Positions 36,465 through 49,751 of a stretch of 64,000 nucleotides of DNA are shown in pieces. This DNA comes from Fulvia fulva (taxonomy: Eukaryota; Ascomycota; Dothideomycetes; Mycosphaerellales; Mycosphaerellaceae), in the NCBI RefSeq assembly GCF_020509005.1, contig NC_063019.1:3596001-3660000 (forward strand). Direction: 5' to 3'. Position numbers and translations under genes: made by a program. Under the pieces are notes generated by a model. That model was not told the origin of the DNA. It searched no databases and worked only from the letters and a program-made list of their open reading frames with translations. How positions within the stretch are numbered: the stretch's first letter is position 1; each line of letters starts with the position of its first letter.

Positions 36465-39400
36465 CGGTCCTTCTAAATAACTATATACCATTTATTGTTA
36501 TACCTAATCTTAGAATCTACTAGATCCTCTACTTCGTATTCCTCCGATACCTAGCCTTCGCGTTCGACGACTACGGGCGCTAGTAGTAGTCTACGTTATC
36601 TAGGTATCCCTTCGGTTACTACGCGGCGTAACTTACTCGTATAGAATACGTTATAGATTTATATCTTATCGCTAAGTTCGAGTTTATACGAGCATCTACC
36701 TACGGCCCTAACGACTCGAAACGGTCTAGGGAACTTATAATCAAGTTTCTTACTTAGGCGTATAGTCTTAATATTACGGGTATCTAGTAGAACTATATTA
36801 TTAGGCTAGTAGATAGGCGCTAGCGCTCGCCGAGTATATACGGCTTCGGCCGTTTATACTTACGTAAAAGTATATACGTCGCGTAGCTCGTCTAGGCGGT
36901 CGCGGCGTATAGACTCGAGTAGCCGCCGTATTTATACTTAAGTATCTTATATATTATTAACTAACGCGTTAGCGGCCTCGACGTTAGGTACTTCCCGAGC
37001 TATAACTTATAGTTTAGCTAGGCTACTAAACTCTATCCGCGGGTAGCGGCTAGAGTCGGCGAAGAATAGAGTCATTCCGGTACTTATAGACTTGTAATTA
37101 TTAAGGGCGTACTCGGCGTTAGGTAGTAACTCGACCTAGTTATCTTGTTAATAGTTAGTATAGGCGCCGATATACTATTCGAGTACTTAGTTTATACGTT
37201 CTAATTGCCTATCCGTTTCTAGATAGAAGGCTATAGAAAGATTTTAGTAGATACTAAGCCTTACGTAGAGTCTACGGAAGAGCGCGCTAATAAATTACGT
37301 GCCTCTATCGCTTACGACTACCTCCGGTAGGCCGTATACGGGGAATATATACTTATAGAATAAGGTGGCGGCGTGCTTAGCGTTTAAGTTTTTAGTAGAG
37401 AGTAGCCGTACGCGTTTAGCTAGTATATCGGTAACTATTATTTTATATTTATAGATTAGTCTAGTATCGGGATCTTTACTAGCGGGTAGGTCGATAATAA
37501 AGTCTACTACGATATACTTCTATTCGTAACCGGGCGTATAGTATAGGGATAGGGTACCTTACTTTATTAGTCTTAATAGAGTCGAGCGCCTATATATTAG
37601 GTAGTATCGTACGTATCTTACGACGTTACTTACTATACTAGGCTAGAAGAGGTTTTGCCTCTATAGTAGATTAAAAGTCCTTACTCTACCTTAGTAGCTA
37701 GCTACTCTACTATTATAGTATTTACGTACTATCCGGGTACGGAGGTTCTAAAAGGCTAGGATATATAAGGCTTTCTCGACGTATAGTCGATCCGTAATAA
37801 TTTCGAAATCTAATACGGCGATCTTCTATTATTATAGCTATACGTTAGCGATCCCCTACTAGAGATAGGACTTCAGTTTAAGTATACGTATCGTTATAGA
37901 CCGGCTATTCTATACTTCTATATATAGTTCTTCTTTATATAACTCCGTTTACTCCCGTTCCTCTAGTAGCGTAGGTTCGTCTAACGGCTCTATACTTCCT
38001 TCGATAGGTTGCTTATTACTAGGTATCTCTTCGACTAGGACTCTATTATTTAGTTTAGAGTCGACGTTACTACGTGCCTTAGCGTCGTTTAGTTCGAGTA
38101 ACGGCTATATTACGTCTCGCTAGATAGGGCGGGTTAATTGCTAGGGGGTAGCGACATCGCTAGTATAGTAGTCTTCTTGTTTATCGTCCGAGTCGCAAAT
38201 TAATAGTGCTTAATAGTTTATTAGTAGGTCGTCCTATACTTATATAGCAAACTAAGTAATAATGTCTAGGTTATAGGGTTTTAGAATAGTCTATTATTAA
38301 TACTACGTTCTAGTATCGTCTACCCCCGCCGGTATGTCCTAAGAGCGACGGGTAAGACTATCTAGTTTCGTTCCTTAGGCGCCCGGGCGATAGGTAATCT
38401 TAAAGTTAAACTAGGATAGGAACTTAGCCTAGCGTACCTAGCGCCGGTTAAGCTACTTAGTAGTTATAAAGTACTTAAGATTACGGTAATCGGTAAGTAC
38501 CCGAACTAGCTTATCGTCTATAGCGCCGATAAGTTCCGGTTACTATTCCTCGAACGCCTTAACGATAGCTAGTAGCTTTTTGTCGTAAATGTCGTACTTT
38601 TATTCTTATAGACTAAGCTTCTTCGAGTAGAACGCTACGGATCTAAGGACGCCGTTAATTATCTATAATAGTACCCCTTTATTAACCTAGTCGCTAGAGT
38701 CTATTTCTATATAAATCTACTCGCCTAGTTAATAATAGGAGTATACCTACTTAGCTAAAGCGCTACTTAAGTTCCTTAAAGGCTATATCGTACTATTAGG
38801 TCTATACGAAGGGTAGCTTCTTAACTATCTTACCGTCGACTTTACTCTTTTTACCTATCTTCGTAAGGTCTATAAGGTACGCGGTTACTTTAGAGAAGGC
38901 GTAGATAAACTTCCTATAGAATCTAGTAAAGCTAAGGAACGTAAGAACGTCCTTAATATCACGAGGTACCTCCTAGTTTATAATAGCTTTAATCTTTATA
39001 GGGTCTATCTTAACGCCCTCCGTCGTAATAATAAGGCCTAGGTATTTGATTCGTTTAACGTAGAATTCACACTTGTCGATATCTACTAGTAGCCCTATAT
39101 CTCGTAGTCTATATAGGACCTTTCGTACGTAAGCTCTATAATTATCTAAGGAGCCGTCCGTATAAATAACAACGTTATCGAGGTATACTATAGCGATGTC
39201 GTCTAGGAATTCTCGGAGGATATCGTTGATCTTACGCTACTAACTACTAGGGCTATTATAGAGGCCGAACGGAAGGACCTTAAACTAGTATAATCTATAC
39301 CTAGTAATAAAGGCGGTTATCTATTTGTCCCCCTTACGGATACGTATATTATTAAATACGGCGACAATATTAAGCTTAGTAAACTACTTAGCCTTAGAAA

Positions 39401-39732
39401 CTCGCTTAAGTGTCTCCCTTAAAAGAGGTATTAGGTATCGGTCCTTAACTATAATAGTATTTAGGGCGCGGTAGTTGACGTAGACGCGGAGTCTACCTCC
39501 TAGCTTTTTAATAATTAATACGGGAGACGATATGTCTAATTTAGATAGCTCGACCGTACCGTTAGCTATACTATTATTAATAAATTTCTTAAGGGCCTAC
39601 CTATATAGAAGGAAAGATCTCGGATTAACGACACCTACGGAGCTATCGTTATACGACGACGAAGTCGCCTATTCTACTACTAAAGGTACCTGTCTTCGAG
39701 GCTATATCCTACTATTAGGGTGGATAGCTTAA

Positions 39733-42700
39733 AGTTCTCTTCACCCTATTTCTTTAGCTCTAAACGCCGCGGAGGTGCCTAGCTACATTAGGCAACTCCT
39801 AGGTAATAGTAGCCTAGGCTACGGTACTACCGGCGCCTAGGGCTCTATAGGCGAAGCTCCCCTAAGACAACTAGTAGTAACTTATAGAGGACGTAAAAAG
39901 TATAGAAACTAACGATTAGCTCCTATACCGGTCTCTATAGGTAATAATTACTTAGCTACGTACGGCGCTTATACTATCGTATTACCGAGGGTAATAAGAA
40001 ATAAGGACGACGTCTTAGGCGATTAGTAAGGCTACCCGGAATTAATACCCCTATAGCTAGGTATCGGTCGCGGTATCGATACTAGGCCCCCGCCTAACGT
40101 ACGATATAGTTACGATCCGTATTATAGTAAAGGAAGACTAGGCCGAAGTTACGAAGCTATTAAATAAGGAGCTCGCCTAACGAATTAACTAACTAGGGGT
40201 AGTCGTAGTGAACTAATAGTCTAACGGTACTCTATAGATCTATACTAGCTCTACTACTACTAGGAGGCACCTAGAGGTATAGCTATAGTAGGCATCTAAG
40301 GTTACGGTACTAGCGAAGGTCTTAACGAAGCAATTTACGATCCTAGTCTACGATATACCTAAGGAGTTCGACCTAACTAAGGTCACCTACGTACTCTCTA
40401 AGAGGACAACCCGGTCACTCTTAACTCTCTAATCTAGAAGGCGGCTTAGCTCTATAGGAAATAGCTAGAAGGTAAGAAGGCCTCGGCGCTAATAGTATAG
40501 CTATAAGACGTAAAAGCGGCGGATCTAGTAATAGAACAAGGCCTAATCTAGCAATATAGCCTTAAGATAGTAGAAAAGCACTCCCTATCCTTTCGTGTCC
40601 TCTAATGCTTCAAATACTAATAGTATAGACACTAAACCTATACGTGTATAAACAAGTAGGCCTACTCGAACTATATAGGAGACTATATATCTAGGGACTA
40701 TATATCGGCTACGAGACGGTACGCGAACTATCCGGGGCACTACCTATCGTATAGCGCGGAATGCCTATAGCGGAAACTAGCGAAAAACAAGGCAATTCTA
40801 AAGAGAACCGTCGCCCTAAGATTCTACGGCGACCGTAAGGCTAGCCTATACCGGAACTAACTAGCGGCGGTCGGGTATAAGCGCCCTAGGGCCGAGAACG
40901 ATATAAAGGATACGTAACCTAGGGCGTACGGGAGGCCACGTACCCTACTAGCTACGGCGAGGGAATCTAACTAGGCCCGGCTCCCCTTTAGTATATAGCC
41001 GATAGGCGTAGACTAGGACGTATAAGGTAGTAGGATATAGGACGCTATAGAGGAAATGATTATCGATACCGATAACTAGCCTCGATACGCTTAGTATTAT
41101 CTAGTATAACGTCAACTATAGCAAGGATATAGTCTAGAACTATTTTCTATACGAGGCGGACCCGTATATCTACTACGTCCTAGTAATCTAGGAGCTATAG
41201 ATTAACCCGTGCTATAAGAGACTAACGACCTATAAGTTACTAGGCTATATAATATACCTACGAGGCGACGGTAGACCCCGTACGTACTTCTATATTAGTA
41301 AGGACATACTAGAATCCGACTAGGAGGTAGTATACTACGTAGACGAAGAAGGCGGGGGCGATATTACCTCCCTCTACGTAGGTAGTACCTAGATATACAA
41401 CCTATATATATAACCGCTAGCCTCGAGGTCTAGCCGCGACCTAGGGGTCTATAGACACCTAGATAGTGCGCTTAAGATACAAGGGTGCTATATTGTAGTA
41501 GGAGACTTTAATATATACTACCCTTCCTAGGAAAGCCTTATATAGCCGTACCCTATAGTCGACGAAGTACTCGACTTAATAGCGAGTAACGTAATTGCCC
41601 TTAATACCCCGAAGGACCTAGGTACCTAGAAGAGAGGGGGACTCTAAGGCACGATCGACCTCTCCTAGATCTTAGATAGCTACTACTATATAGTAACCTA
41701 CTATAGGATCGAATATAAACTCGAGGCGTCGTTAGACTATATACTAGTTAGGACCTCTATTACGATATAGATATAACGTATACTAGCGAGAACCCCTAAG
41801 CTAAACTAGGGAAAGGCCTACTAGGCTAATATCTAGGCGTACCTCGATAACTCCGAGAGGCTAGTCTAGATCGCGTAGTAGCAATATAATAGTAAAGACG
41901 AGATAGACGAGGTAGTCTAAGGGTTAATAGACGAAATAAGAAAAGCGACCTTACTTTACGTTCCGCTTACCTAACTAACGACATAGTCCAAACTATACTA
42001 GACGCCGGAGTACACTACGGTAGTAAGAGAAGTAAGGAGAGCCCGCCGGGTATAGACGAGCAGCTATAGCGAGGAGGCCTAGAACGTATATAGGGAGGCA
42101 TACTAATAGAAGAAAGCTATAATACGAAGGGAGAAAGCAGTCGGCTAGAGGGCTATAGTAGAAGAAATTGCCGGTAAGCTAGAGAGGATATAGAAGCTAG
42201 CGAAATAGGCCCGATAGGACCCTATATAGGGCCCCTCCTTCTCTATCCTAGCGCTACAATCGCCTAGTAGCCCGGTTAGCGACCCCGAGGCCAAGGCGCG
42301 TCTACTAGCTAGCAAGTTCTTCCCGCCCCTAGTCGAGGCTAATCTAAGCGATATAAATAGCTCTACTCCCCTAGCCCCTAGTATCGCGGTCTAATAGGAG
42401 GTGTCCGAGGGAGAAGTTGCCGCTATACTAAGGAAGTTGCCGGCGAAGAAAGCCCCGGGGCCGGATAGGATCCTAAACGAGCTACTAAAGAAGTGTAGAG
42501 ATCAACTAGCCCTAGTAGTTATAGCGATCTTTAACGCCTACCTATAGACCGGGTACTACCCGATAGCTTTTAAACAATCGACGATAGTAGTCCTACGTAA
42601 GCCGTAGAAGAAAGACTATACGTAGGTGAAGTCGTACCGCCTAATTACGCTCCTTAACACTCTTAGGAAGGCGCTTGAGAAGCTAGTTATAACGAGACTC

Positions 42701-44560
42701 TCCGAGGCGGTAGAGGAACACTCCCTACTCCCGGACACCTAGATAGGTACGCGCCTATAGCGATCGACGCTATCCGCGATAGAACTTATCACCTCTTAGG
42801 TAAAGGCTATCTAGTATAAGAATAGGGACAAGGTGGCTTCCTTACTTAGCCTAGACATATCGGGAGCCTTCGACTACGTGTTATACCCGCGGCTACTCTA
42901 TATCTTAAGGTCGAAGGGACTCCCTAAGTAGCTTGTCAACTTCGTACGGTCCTACCTCTAAAACCGTAGTACGTCGATCCTAGTCGGCTAGTATAGAAGC
43001 CTATTTCAAGTCGTCTATACTAGAATCCCGTAAGGCTTAACGCTAGTACCTATTCTATTCCTCTTCTTTATAGCGACGCTACTCCTAGCCCTAGAATCCT
43101 AGAACACCGCTACGAGCGGCTTCGTAGACGATACGAATATCCTAGCGTAGTCTTCCTCGACTAAGGAGAACTATAGGCTACTAGAAGAGAAGCATAAGAT
43201 CTACGAGGACTAGGCTAGGAGGCACGGGGCTCGGTATGCCCTAGAAAAGTATAATCTAATACACTTTACGCGCCGGCCACGATTCTATAATATATAAGCT
43301 TCTATCTAGATATAGGGGTATACGACTAACCCGGTAGATTAGCTTAGGATCCTCGGACTATAGGTAGACCCGGCGCTACGGTAGAGGAAGTACGTATAGG
43401 TAATATTACGGAAAGCTAAACAGAATATAGTATTATACTAGAGGCTTACTACGTCTATATAGGGCGCGGACTTCCGGTAGTTACGACTCCTATATACGGC
43501 TATTATACGGCCAGTCCTTACCTATAGTAGCTAAGTATAGTCCTTAGGTAAGAGGGCCTACCTATCGAAAGGACTCGTCGCGCCGCTAGCGAAGATCTAA
43601 AACTAATGCCTAAGGAAGGTAACCGGGGTATACAAGTCGATACTAATAAGGATACTTAAGTACGAGACCGCTATACCGCCGATCGACCTATATATCTAGG
43701 GACTACGGACCTCCTCCTTAGGCAAGTCGGTATAGTACCTAGTATAGAAGGTTATTGCTAGTATAGTCGTAAGGGCCCGCGAATTAGTACTAGCGTATAA
43801 GGGTATTCGACCCGGAAACGAGCCGAACTACCGGGTAAGGGACGAATTGCTAGTAATACGATAGGAAGGTAGGAAATTGTTTATAGAGTAACTATAGAAA
43901 GAGAGGTAGAACAACTAGGGTATAGGGTATAGTAGACGCCCTTAGCTAGCGGGACAACCTAAGGAATAGTTAGCTACGAAATCCGCGGTTAAATACCCCC
44001 CGAAGCTTATCTACTACCGCCTTACGAGGGTATAGAGTAGTATAGTAACCTAACTACGAAGCGAACATATCGGCCTCTAGGGGTACCTATTATAGAGGAA
44101 GGTTCTAGGATACACGAATACTAGCTGCTCCTACGGCTATTACTCCTAGAACGTACGGTACGTACTCCTTATCTATCCGAGGTAGTCGCTAGGAAGGGGG
44201 GAGTAGATAGTAAAGGCGAGGAACCGGACGATTAGAGCACTTCTTAATAATGTTAAGGACCTACGGCGCATTACGAACTAGATACTAGAGAAGGGCTAGC
44301 TAGAACAGTACCGCCTAGTAGGAGTAGTATAGGAAGAGAGGATACGACGTAGCGCGACGAGACCGGCTAGGAGCGGGGGCTAACGGGGTAGTGATATAGA
44401 CTACGTACGTTTAGAGGGAAAGCTAATCTAGATAAGGAATAGTCGGGGGCGGGAAGGGTTTTTACCTATTCGGGTTTCCCTTTATAAATAATAATAGATA
44501 TATACCTATATAGGCCGGATAGGGTCCTAGAATAGGGGAATAACAAATCTCATCTAATCT
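39733..44560 (+). mobile_element. LINE-3: family Lb LINE, slightly 5'-truncated, RIP-mutated
   Basis: Plus-strand copy of the LINE-4 family, about 4.8 kb. It begins inside the 5' UTR (AGTTCTCTTCACCC, matching the complement of 54577-54592) and runs to a 3' tail of ATCT/AATCT units. ORF1 (about 39800-41080) and ORF2 (about 41070-44385) are full of TAG/TAA. FVDDTNIL survives near 43120-43145 because its codons hold no CpA or TpG. No target duplication was found, and the flanks belong to two different gypsy elements. Confidence 0.9.
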
Positions 44561-46023
44561 ATATATAGAATTCGTACTTATTAATGTCGAGTTAGAGCCC
44601 GGCTACTTAGAGCCTAGCTATTACCTTGTCTATATAGGTAATATACTCCTTAAGTATATCGCTAAAAATTAGGGCGTCGTCTAGATATACGGAAGTAAAG
44701 TCGTCTAGATACTTACGTAAAGCGTCGTTAATATATAACTAGAAGCTTCTAGGAGCGTTATATAACCCGAAGGGCATAACTAAACATTCGAATTGTCCGT
44801 AACGAGTCGTAAATACGGTTTTCTATTCGTCGCCTTCCGCGACCCTTAGTCCGTTAAAGGCTATAATTATATCTAGCTTTATAAAGTACTTCTTACCGCT
44901 TATTCGGTTAAGCTAATTCTATATAAGTAGAATTAGGTATCGAGATTTCGCGGTAATTACGTTAAGCCCTCGATAATTAATATAGATACGTAAGCTACCT
45001 CCGGCCTTATAGACGATAATAACTAGTACTATAAACGGTAAGTTACTTCGCTAGATATTGCCCCTCTCTAGTTAATTAGCTACCTATACCTTTATAACTT
45101 CCGCTTCCTTATTCAATATCGGATACGGACGTTTAAACGGTAGCTTATAGTCTTTCTTAAGCTTGATCTTATAATCTAGCCTAGGTTAGTAAGGAGGTAG
45201 CTTTTCTAAGTCTACCTTAGAAAACAGAGCTTTCTAATATTAGTACTCTACCGGTAGCTTAGATAGATCAGCCGGCTTCTCCTTATAATATAGCTTCTCT
45301 ATAAATATATCGTAGTCTATAGCGTTTATCGCGTACACCTCCGCTTAGTACTCCTATCGACGCCGGAGGGCGCAATAGTAGTCCTTTTTAACGTATATCG
45401 TATAATCGAAAGCTAAGTTACTAGCTATAACCTTACGAGCCGTTATAGCGTATAGGCCGAGTACTTAGGCCGTAACCGGGTCCGCTATACTCTTTATAGC
45501 GTAAGTTTCTCGCGGGTTAATATATATCGTATAGACTTCTATACTACGTATATAACACTCCCTACGTAGCTAGTAGATATTGATCTACTTAATATCGGGC
45601 TCTCCTCCCCGACTAATATCTCTAAGACCGACTTCCGCGATAGCTAAGGGGACTAGTGTATTAGTAACGTCTAGTCGCTCTAGCGTATCGTAGTCGGGTA
45701 TTAGGAAGGAGTTAGTAATACGTAGGGAGACGACTAGTAGTATAATACCTTTATATAGGGAGTACTCGCTATAGTAAGGGTTATTAAAAGTAAATCTAGA
45801 CCTACGCTAATCTTTATAGTATATATACTTAGCGTACTATATAAGGCCTAGTAGTAAATTGTACGTAGTATCGGATACGAAGCATTAAATACGTTCTATA
45901 TAACCGCTAAGATTTAGCTTAATATCCGCGGCCTTAGTAGTAATCGTAGGTACCTACGGCCTATCGCCGAGTCTAAGCGTATATAGTTCGACGTTATATA
46001 TTAGAATGTTATATTTATATATA

Positions 46024-47155
46024 ACGTACTTTACTACCGAGCGGGCTATACTACCGAGCGGGCTACTTTTACTAAGAACTATACTACTTCTACTTTAATT
46101 ACGACGGTATCTTAATACGACGATATCCTATAGAATCGTTACTAGGAGGACAATTCCTCTTTAGATTCTTCGCTATCTAGCGAGTCTACTTAATAGGTAC
46201 GTACGTTATACCCCGACTCGCTATATCGCTTATAGCGTCGTGGCCTTAGTACTAGCCGAACACTATCTAGCGACTCTCTACTCACTTCCTACCTCCTAGT
46301 ATCCTCTAGAGGTATTAATTACGACGCCTTATGAAGGTTAGAGACCCTCTAGACTGAATATACTTGCGCTTTCGTGCTTTCCGCTATATAAGGGCCTCGT
46401 TAGACTTATATAGCTTACTAATCTCGCTTTGTATAAGAGCTATCTAATACGCTATCTCTCTACTCCCTCTCTATTGCTCTATTAAACGGCCTTTCTCTTT
46501 CTACTACGCCTTTCTGAACCCGTAACGACGCTCTAAGACGTAATGACACCTATTATAAACCCTATCTCGTCGAAGTTATAGGTGTCCTAGTTAAGGATAC
46601 TATACTTCTCCTTTATAGTATGTATAAGTAAGAACTACTTCTTAATAACGTCTAGATCTTCTATTAGGGCTCGCTAACGATCGTATCTACGTGTTATACG
46701 AACCTTTAGCTTACGATACCGCCTAATAAACCTGTCTATCTAATTAAGACTAGCGGGCTTAAGACCCTTCTCTTATAGTAATAAATCGGCTATTACTCGT
46801 ATACTAGCCTTTAATAGCGGGAAACCTCTAAGATCTAGCTCGAGTATATACTCAAGTATCACCCTCTCTTCTAGCTCTATAAGCTTCTTCGAATTAGGCT
46901 CGTAGTCACTCCGAGGAGGTCGTCTATTCAATCGATACCCTAGTATAGTTCGAGACGCGTCGTATACCTTTATAGCAAGTCGATTCGTAATTATCGCGTC
47001 GCGTTTTGTAGCCTAGATAGCTAAGGTCAGTTTGGCCTCGTTTGAAGACAATATACGCTATAATAGTAGTTATATAGCTATATCTATAGAAGTGGTATAG
47101 TTCTTAGTAAAAGTAGCCCGCTCGGTAGTATAGCCTACTTAGTAGTAAAGTACGT
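46024..47155 (-). mobile_element. Internally deleted pogo/Fot1-type DNA transposon
   Basis: A 1,132-bp element flanked by TA (46022-46023 and 47156-47157) with about 69-bp terminal inverted repeats (46024-46092 and 47087-47155) starting ACGTACTTTACTA. Each repeat carries an internal doublet of CTACCGAGCGGGCTA; the outer copy is RIP-altered on the right end. On the minus strand a transposase remnant starts near 47050 with the pogo N-terminus (EAKLTLAI, then VYDASRTIL), the CENPB-type part (PRSDYEPNSKKL) and YNFDEIGF. It then jumps from VVTGSER to the C-terminal helical region, so most of the DDE core is missing. Confidence 0.82.
46100..47055 (-). pseudogene. Pogo/Fot1 transposase remnant lacking most of the DDE core
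   Basis: Fungal pogo transposases have psq and CENPB-type helix-turn-helix domains, a DDE catalytic core and a C-terminal basic coiled coil. Here the DNA-binding half (about 46570-47055) and the first catalytic Asp segment (NFDE) can be read. Sequence then passes into the C-terminal part, whose helical segment and Gly-Ser-Leu-Thr motif lie near 46330-46480, with no room for the rest of the core. RIP stops are also present. It cannot catalyse transposition, though it could once have been mobilised in trans. Confidence 0.75.
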
Positions 47156-49736
47156 TAAAGGAAGTGTTTATAATTTCAGTATTAGTACTATTATTAAGAA
47201 ATGTATTTATAGTATATCTATTTGCCCTACCCTTAACTATAAAGTAATATAAGATCTTAGGTCCTCTATCTACTTCTATAGAGGAGAGCGTATTCGATCG
47301 GGCTTATAAGGAGAATACCTATATCTTATATATATACTAGTGTTTCTTATAATGTTCGTAGAGGTGCTTATATTTGTCCTAATATAATACTTTCTATATC
47401 GGACTACTATCTATTACGCTTAGATAATAGTCTAGGCGTTTTTCGACGGTATTACTACCGGTACCGCGGTAATACTATTATTACTAGCTCGCTTCTTAGG
47501 GCGTTTATATAGGTCGAGTAGACACTCGGCTATACTAGGACCGTAGTCGGTCCGGCGGTAACGAAGATTACCGCCTATAGCGATAATTCGAGTACGCTTA
47601 TCCTAGGTAAGCGCGGCTAGGTTCTTAAAACGCTTAGGTTACTAGTTCTAGGGTAGTAGAGGCTAATTAATGTATAGAGAGCGGCTAAGAGGTACGGACG
47701 CGTTAGCTAGTAGAGCTACTAGTAGTAGTTATACTACCGTAGGTATAGCCGGCGGCTTAGTACTAGGTAGCTTCTTGTCCTTCGGTTCCTTCTCGTTAGT
47801 CTTACGAGGGAGATCGATCTCGAGCTAAGCTAGCTCGCTCTCTAGTCGGTAGTACTATACTAATAGTAGCTTAACTGTCTTAAAGTCTTAGCTAATAAGG
47901 CGCGTATAGTATTTAAAACTAAGCTTAGACTTAAGTTCCTAGGCTTCCTACTTACGGCTTATACTAGGTAGGAGACGCGCGCGCTCCTTCTAGTAGCGGG
48001 AGTAGAAATCTAAAAACTTGTCGGTCTTAGTTATCTTAAGGGCGTTTATATTATTACGCGCGGTACTCTCGGGGTCGTAGTTACCGAAGTTCTAGTTAAT
48101 GAACTTTAAAGCCTTACGGACTGTCTTAAATAGCTTACCCGTAACTTATCTACCGAAGGTAATCTTCTAAGGTACGTAGTTATAGAGTATCTATTAAGCT
48201 AGTCCCGTTATATACTCCTAGATAAACCTTAATATAGACGGTACGTCCTTAAATACGGTTACTACGATCTTATTACCTACCTAAATTATCTACTCGTCGA
48301 GGTTTAGTGAGTCTTTACTAATATTCTCTCCCGAGAACTTAGGCTTAGGCATATCGACTCGGGTAGATGTCTTAAAGTCCTTAGTTATAGTAGGATTATA
48401 GCGTACTACGTCGATACTAGTATCCGCTAGGGCCTCGACGATTTTAAAGCCGTTATTATCGACCTCGTTCGTAGTAGCCTTCTTATACTTATTCTTATAG
48501 GGTCGAACGTCTTTGAAGTCGGACTCGGAATCTAATAACGATAGATCTAATAAATTAGAGTTATATAGATTATTACGCTTCTTCTTACGCTTGTCCTTCT
48601 TAGACTTCTTAGCGGGTAGTTCGGTAGGTATATTAGGCTTGTTTACTAACTCGTTAGGAGCCTTATCTCCTCGTCGGCGGCGTAATACCGAGAGTGATTA
48701 CGTAGAGCGCTACTTAGACTATTATCGGCCGCGTATACCGTTAGCGTCGGCGACTTACTATCGGAGGTCCTTAATTGTCTACTAAAGACTAGCGATGTCC
48801 GCTACCGTAGGCGCGGTATCGTCTAGTACGAGGTCCTCGAGTACCTTTACCTTATCCTTAAGTATAGCGACCTCCTTATCTACGATCTTAGTAGCCTTCT
48901 TAGCCGCCTTAGTATTATAATACTATTGATTAGCCTCCTTCTAAAGGCACTTTGTCTCCTTCTAAAGACGTTCTGTCTCCTTCTAAAGGCGCTCCGCTTC
49001 TAGCTTATAATTATGCCCCTCTTAGGCCGTACGCTAGAGTTCCGAGTATACTTCTTCGTACTTATTCTTATTTAGCTCGTTAGCTTTCTATAACGCCGCC
49101 CTATCTAGAATAGCTTAGCGATAGTTAGCCTCGAGTCTTCGGAGCGTATATAATATAGCTTCCGGTTAGTTTTAAACTTAATAACGTAGGGAAGCCGAGT
49201 CGAGTATACTTAGCTAATTAAGAGGAATACGTAAGGTCGAGCTTAGGCCTTAGCTATCCGTAATATCGACCGTAAAGTCCTAGCGAGCCTAATCCTACTC
49301 TCCGTTAGCCTTCCGATAGGTAGTTATGTCCGAGTCTCGAATAAGATCCGCGAGGTAGAAGTAGTCGGGAATCTCCTATATCTAATTACCTTCTTCCTCC
49401 TCTTCTAGTAACTCGTCGAGGATCGCCCGCTATTATTCGGCGTACTTAGTATGATCGAGTCTAACTGTCGTATCGTCTAACTACGTATATTCGTCGGCTC
49501 GGGTAAAGAGTTCTAAGTTTCGAGTTAGTCTAGCTAGGCGACTAATACGTTAAGTATTATCGCCGCTATAGCCGTTTACTCTAGCTATAATATAAGTTAT
49601 ACCTTAAGCGGCGGCTTCTAAGAAGAGAGTACTATACTACCTATTACTAGTACTAAGGAAGTTACTATATATCGCGACTTCCGAAGATATACGATATCGC
49701 GGCTTTAAGTACGCGGAGTCGCGGCTTTTTCGTAAG

Positions 49737-49751
49737 CGGCGCTATATATAG
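49737..49751. repeat. Target duplication, left of LINE-4
   Basis: CGGCGCTATATATAG recurs exactly at 54746-54760, on the other side of LINE-4. Confidence 0.88.

Larger units (their letters stand above)
31123..39732 (-). mobile_element. Chromodomain Ty3/gypsy element C (minus), truncated
   Basis: Right to left on the minus strand: RT (about 38880-39732; active site YLDN at 39174-39185), RNase H (about 38300-38700), integrase (about 36560-37990), chromodomain split by LINE-2 (36480-36560 and about 31330-31476, with YKELVIAF and DKPKP), polypurine tract complement at 31180, and the end of LTR-1 (31123-31179). The outer part of LTR-1 is cut off by the family-2 LTR. The 5' half (protease, gag, 5' LTR) is missing, since LINE-3 and a different gypsy follow at 39733. 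Confidence 0.82.
44561..49736 (-). mobile_element. Ty3/gypsy element D (RT to gag), RIP-mutated
   Basis: Minus-strand gypsy distinct from C. RT lies at about 44570-45200, with the active site still YLDD near 44685-44700; protease and linker at about 45200-46020; gag at about 47160-49700. Integrase and the 3' LTR are missing on the left, where LINE-3 abuts. A pogo derivative interrupts it at 46024-47155 and LINE-4 cuts its 5' side at 49737. The plus-strand frame at 48513-48785 is antisense to gag. LTR-1 at 55773-55967 may be its 5' LTR, but that is uncertain. Confidence 0.7.

Noticed and set aside
39532..39732. 66-codon plus-strand frame
   Set aside because: Antisense to gypsy C RT-region sequence and ends at the LINE-3 junction; chance frame.
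48513..48785. 90-codon plus-strand frame
   Set aside because: Antisense to gypsy D gag.
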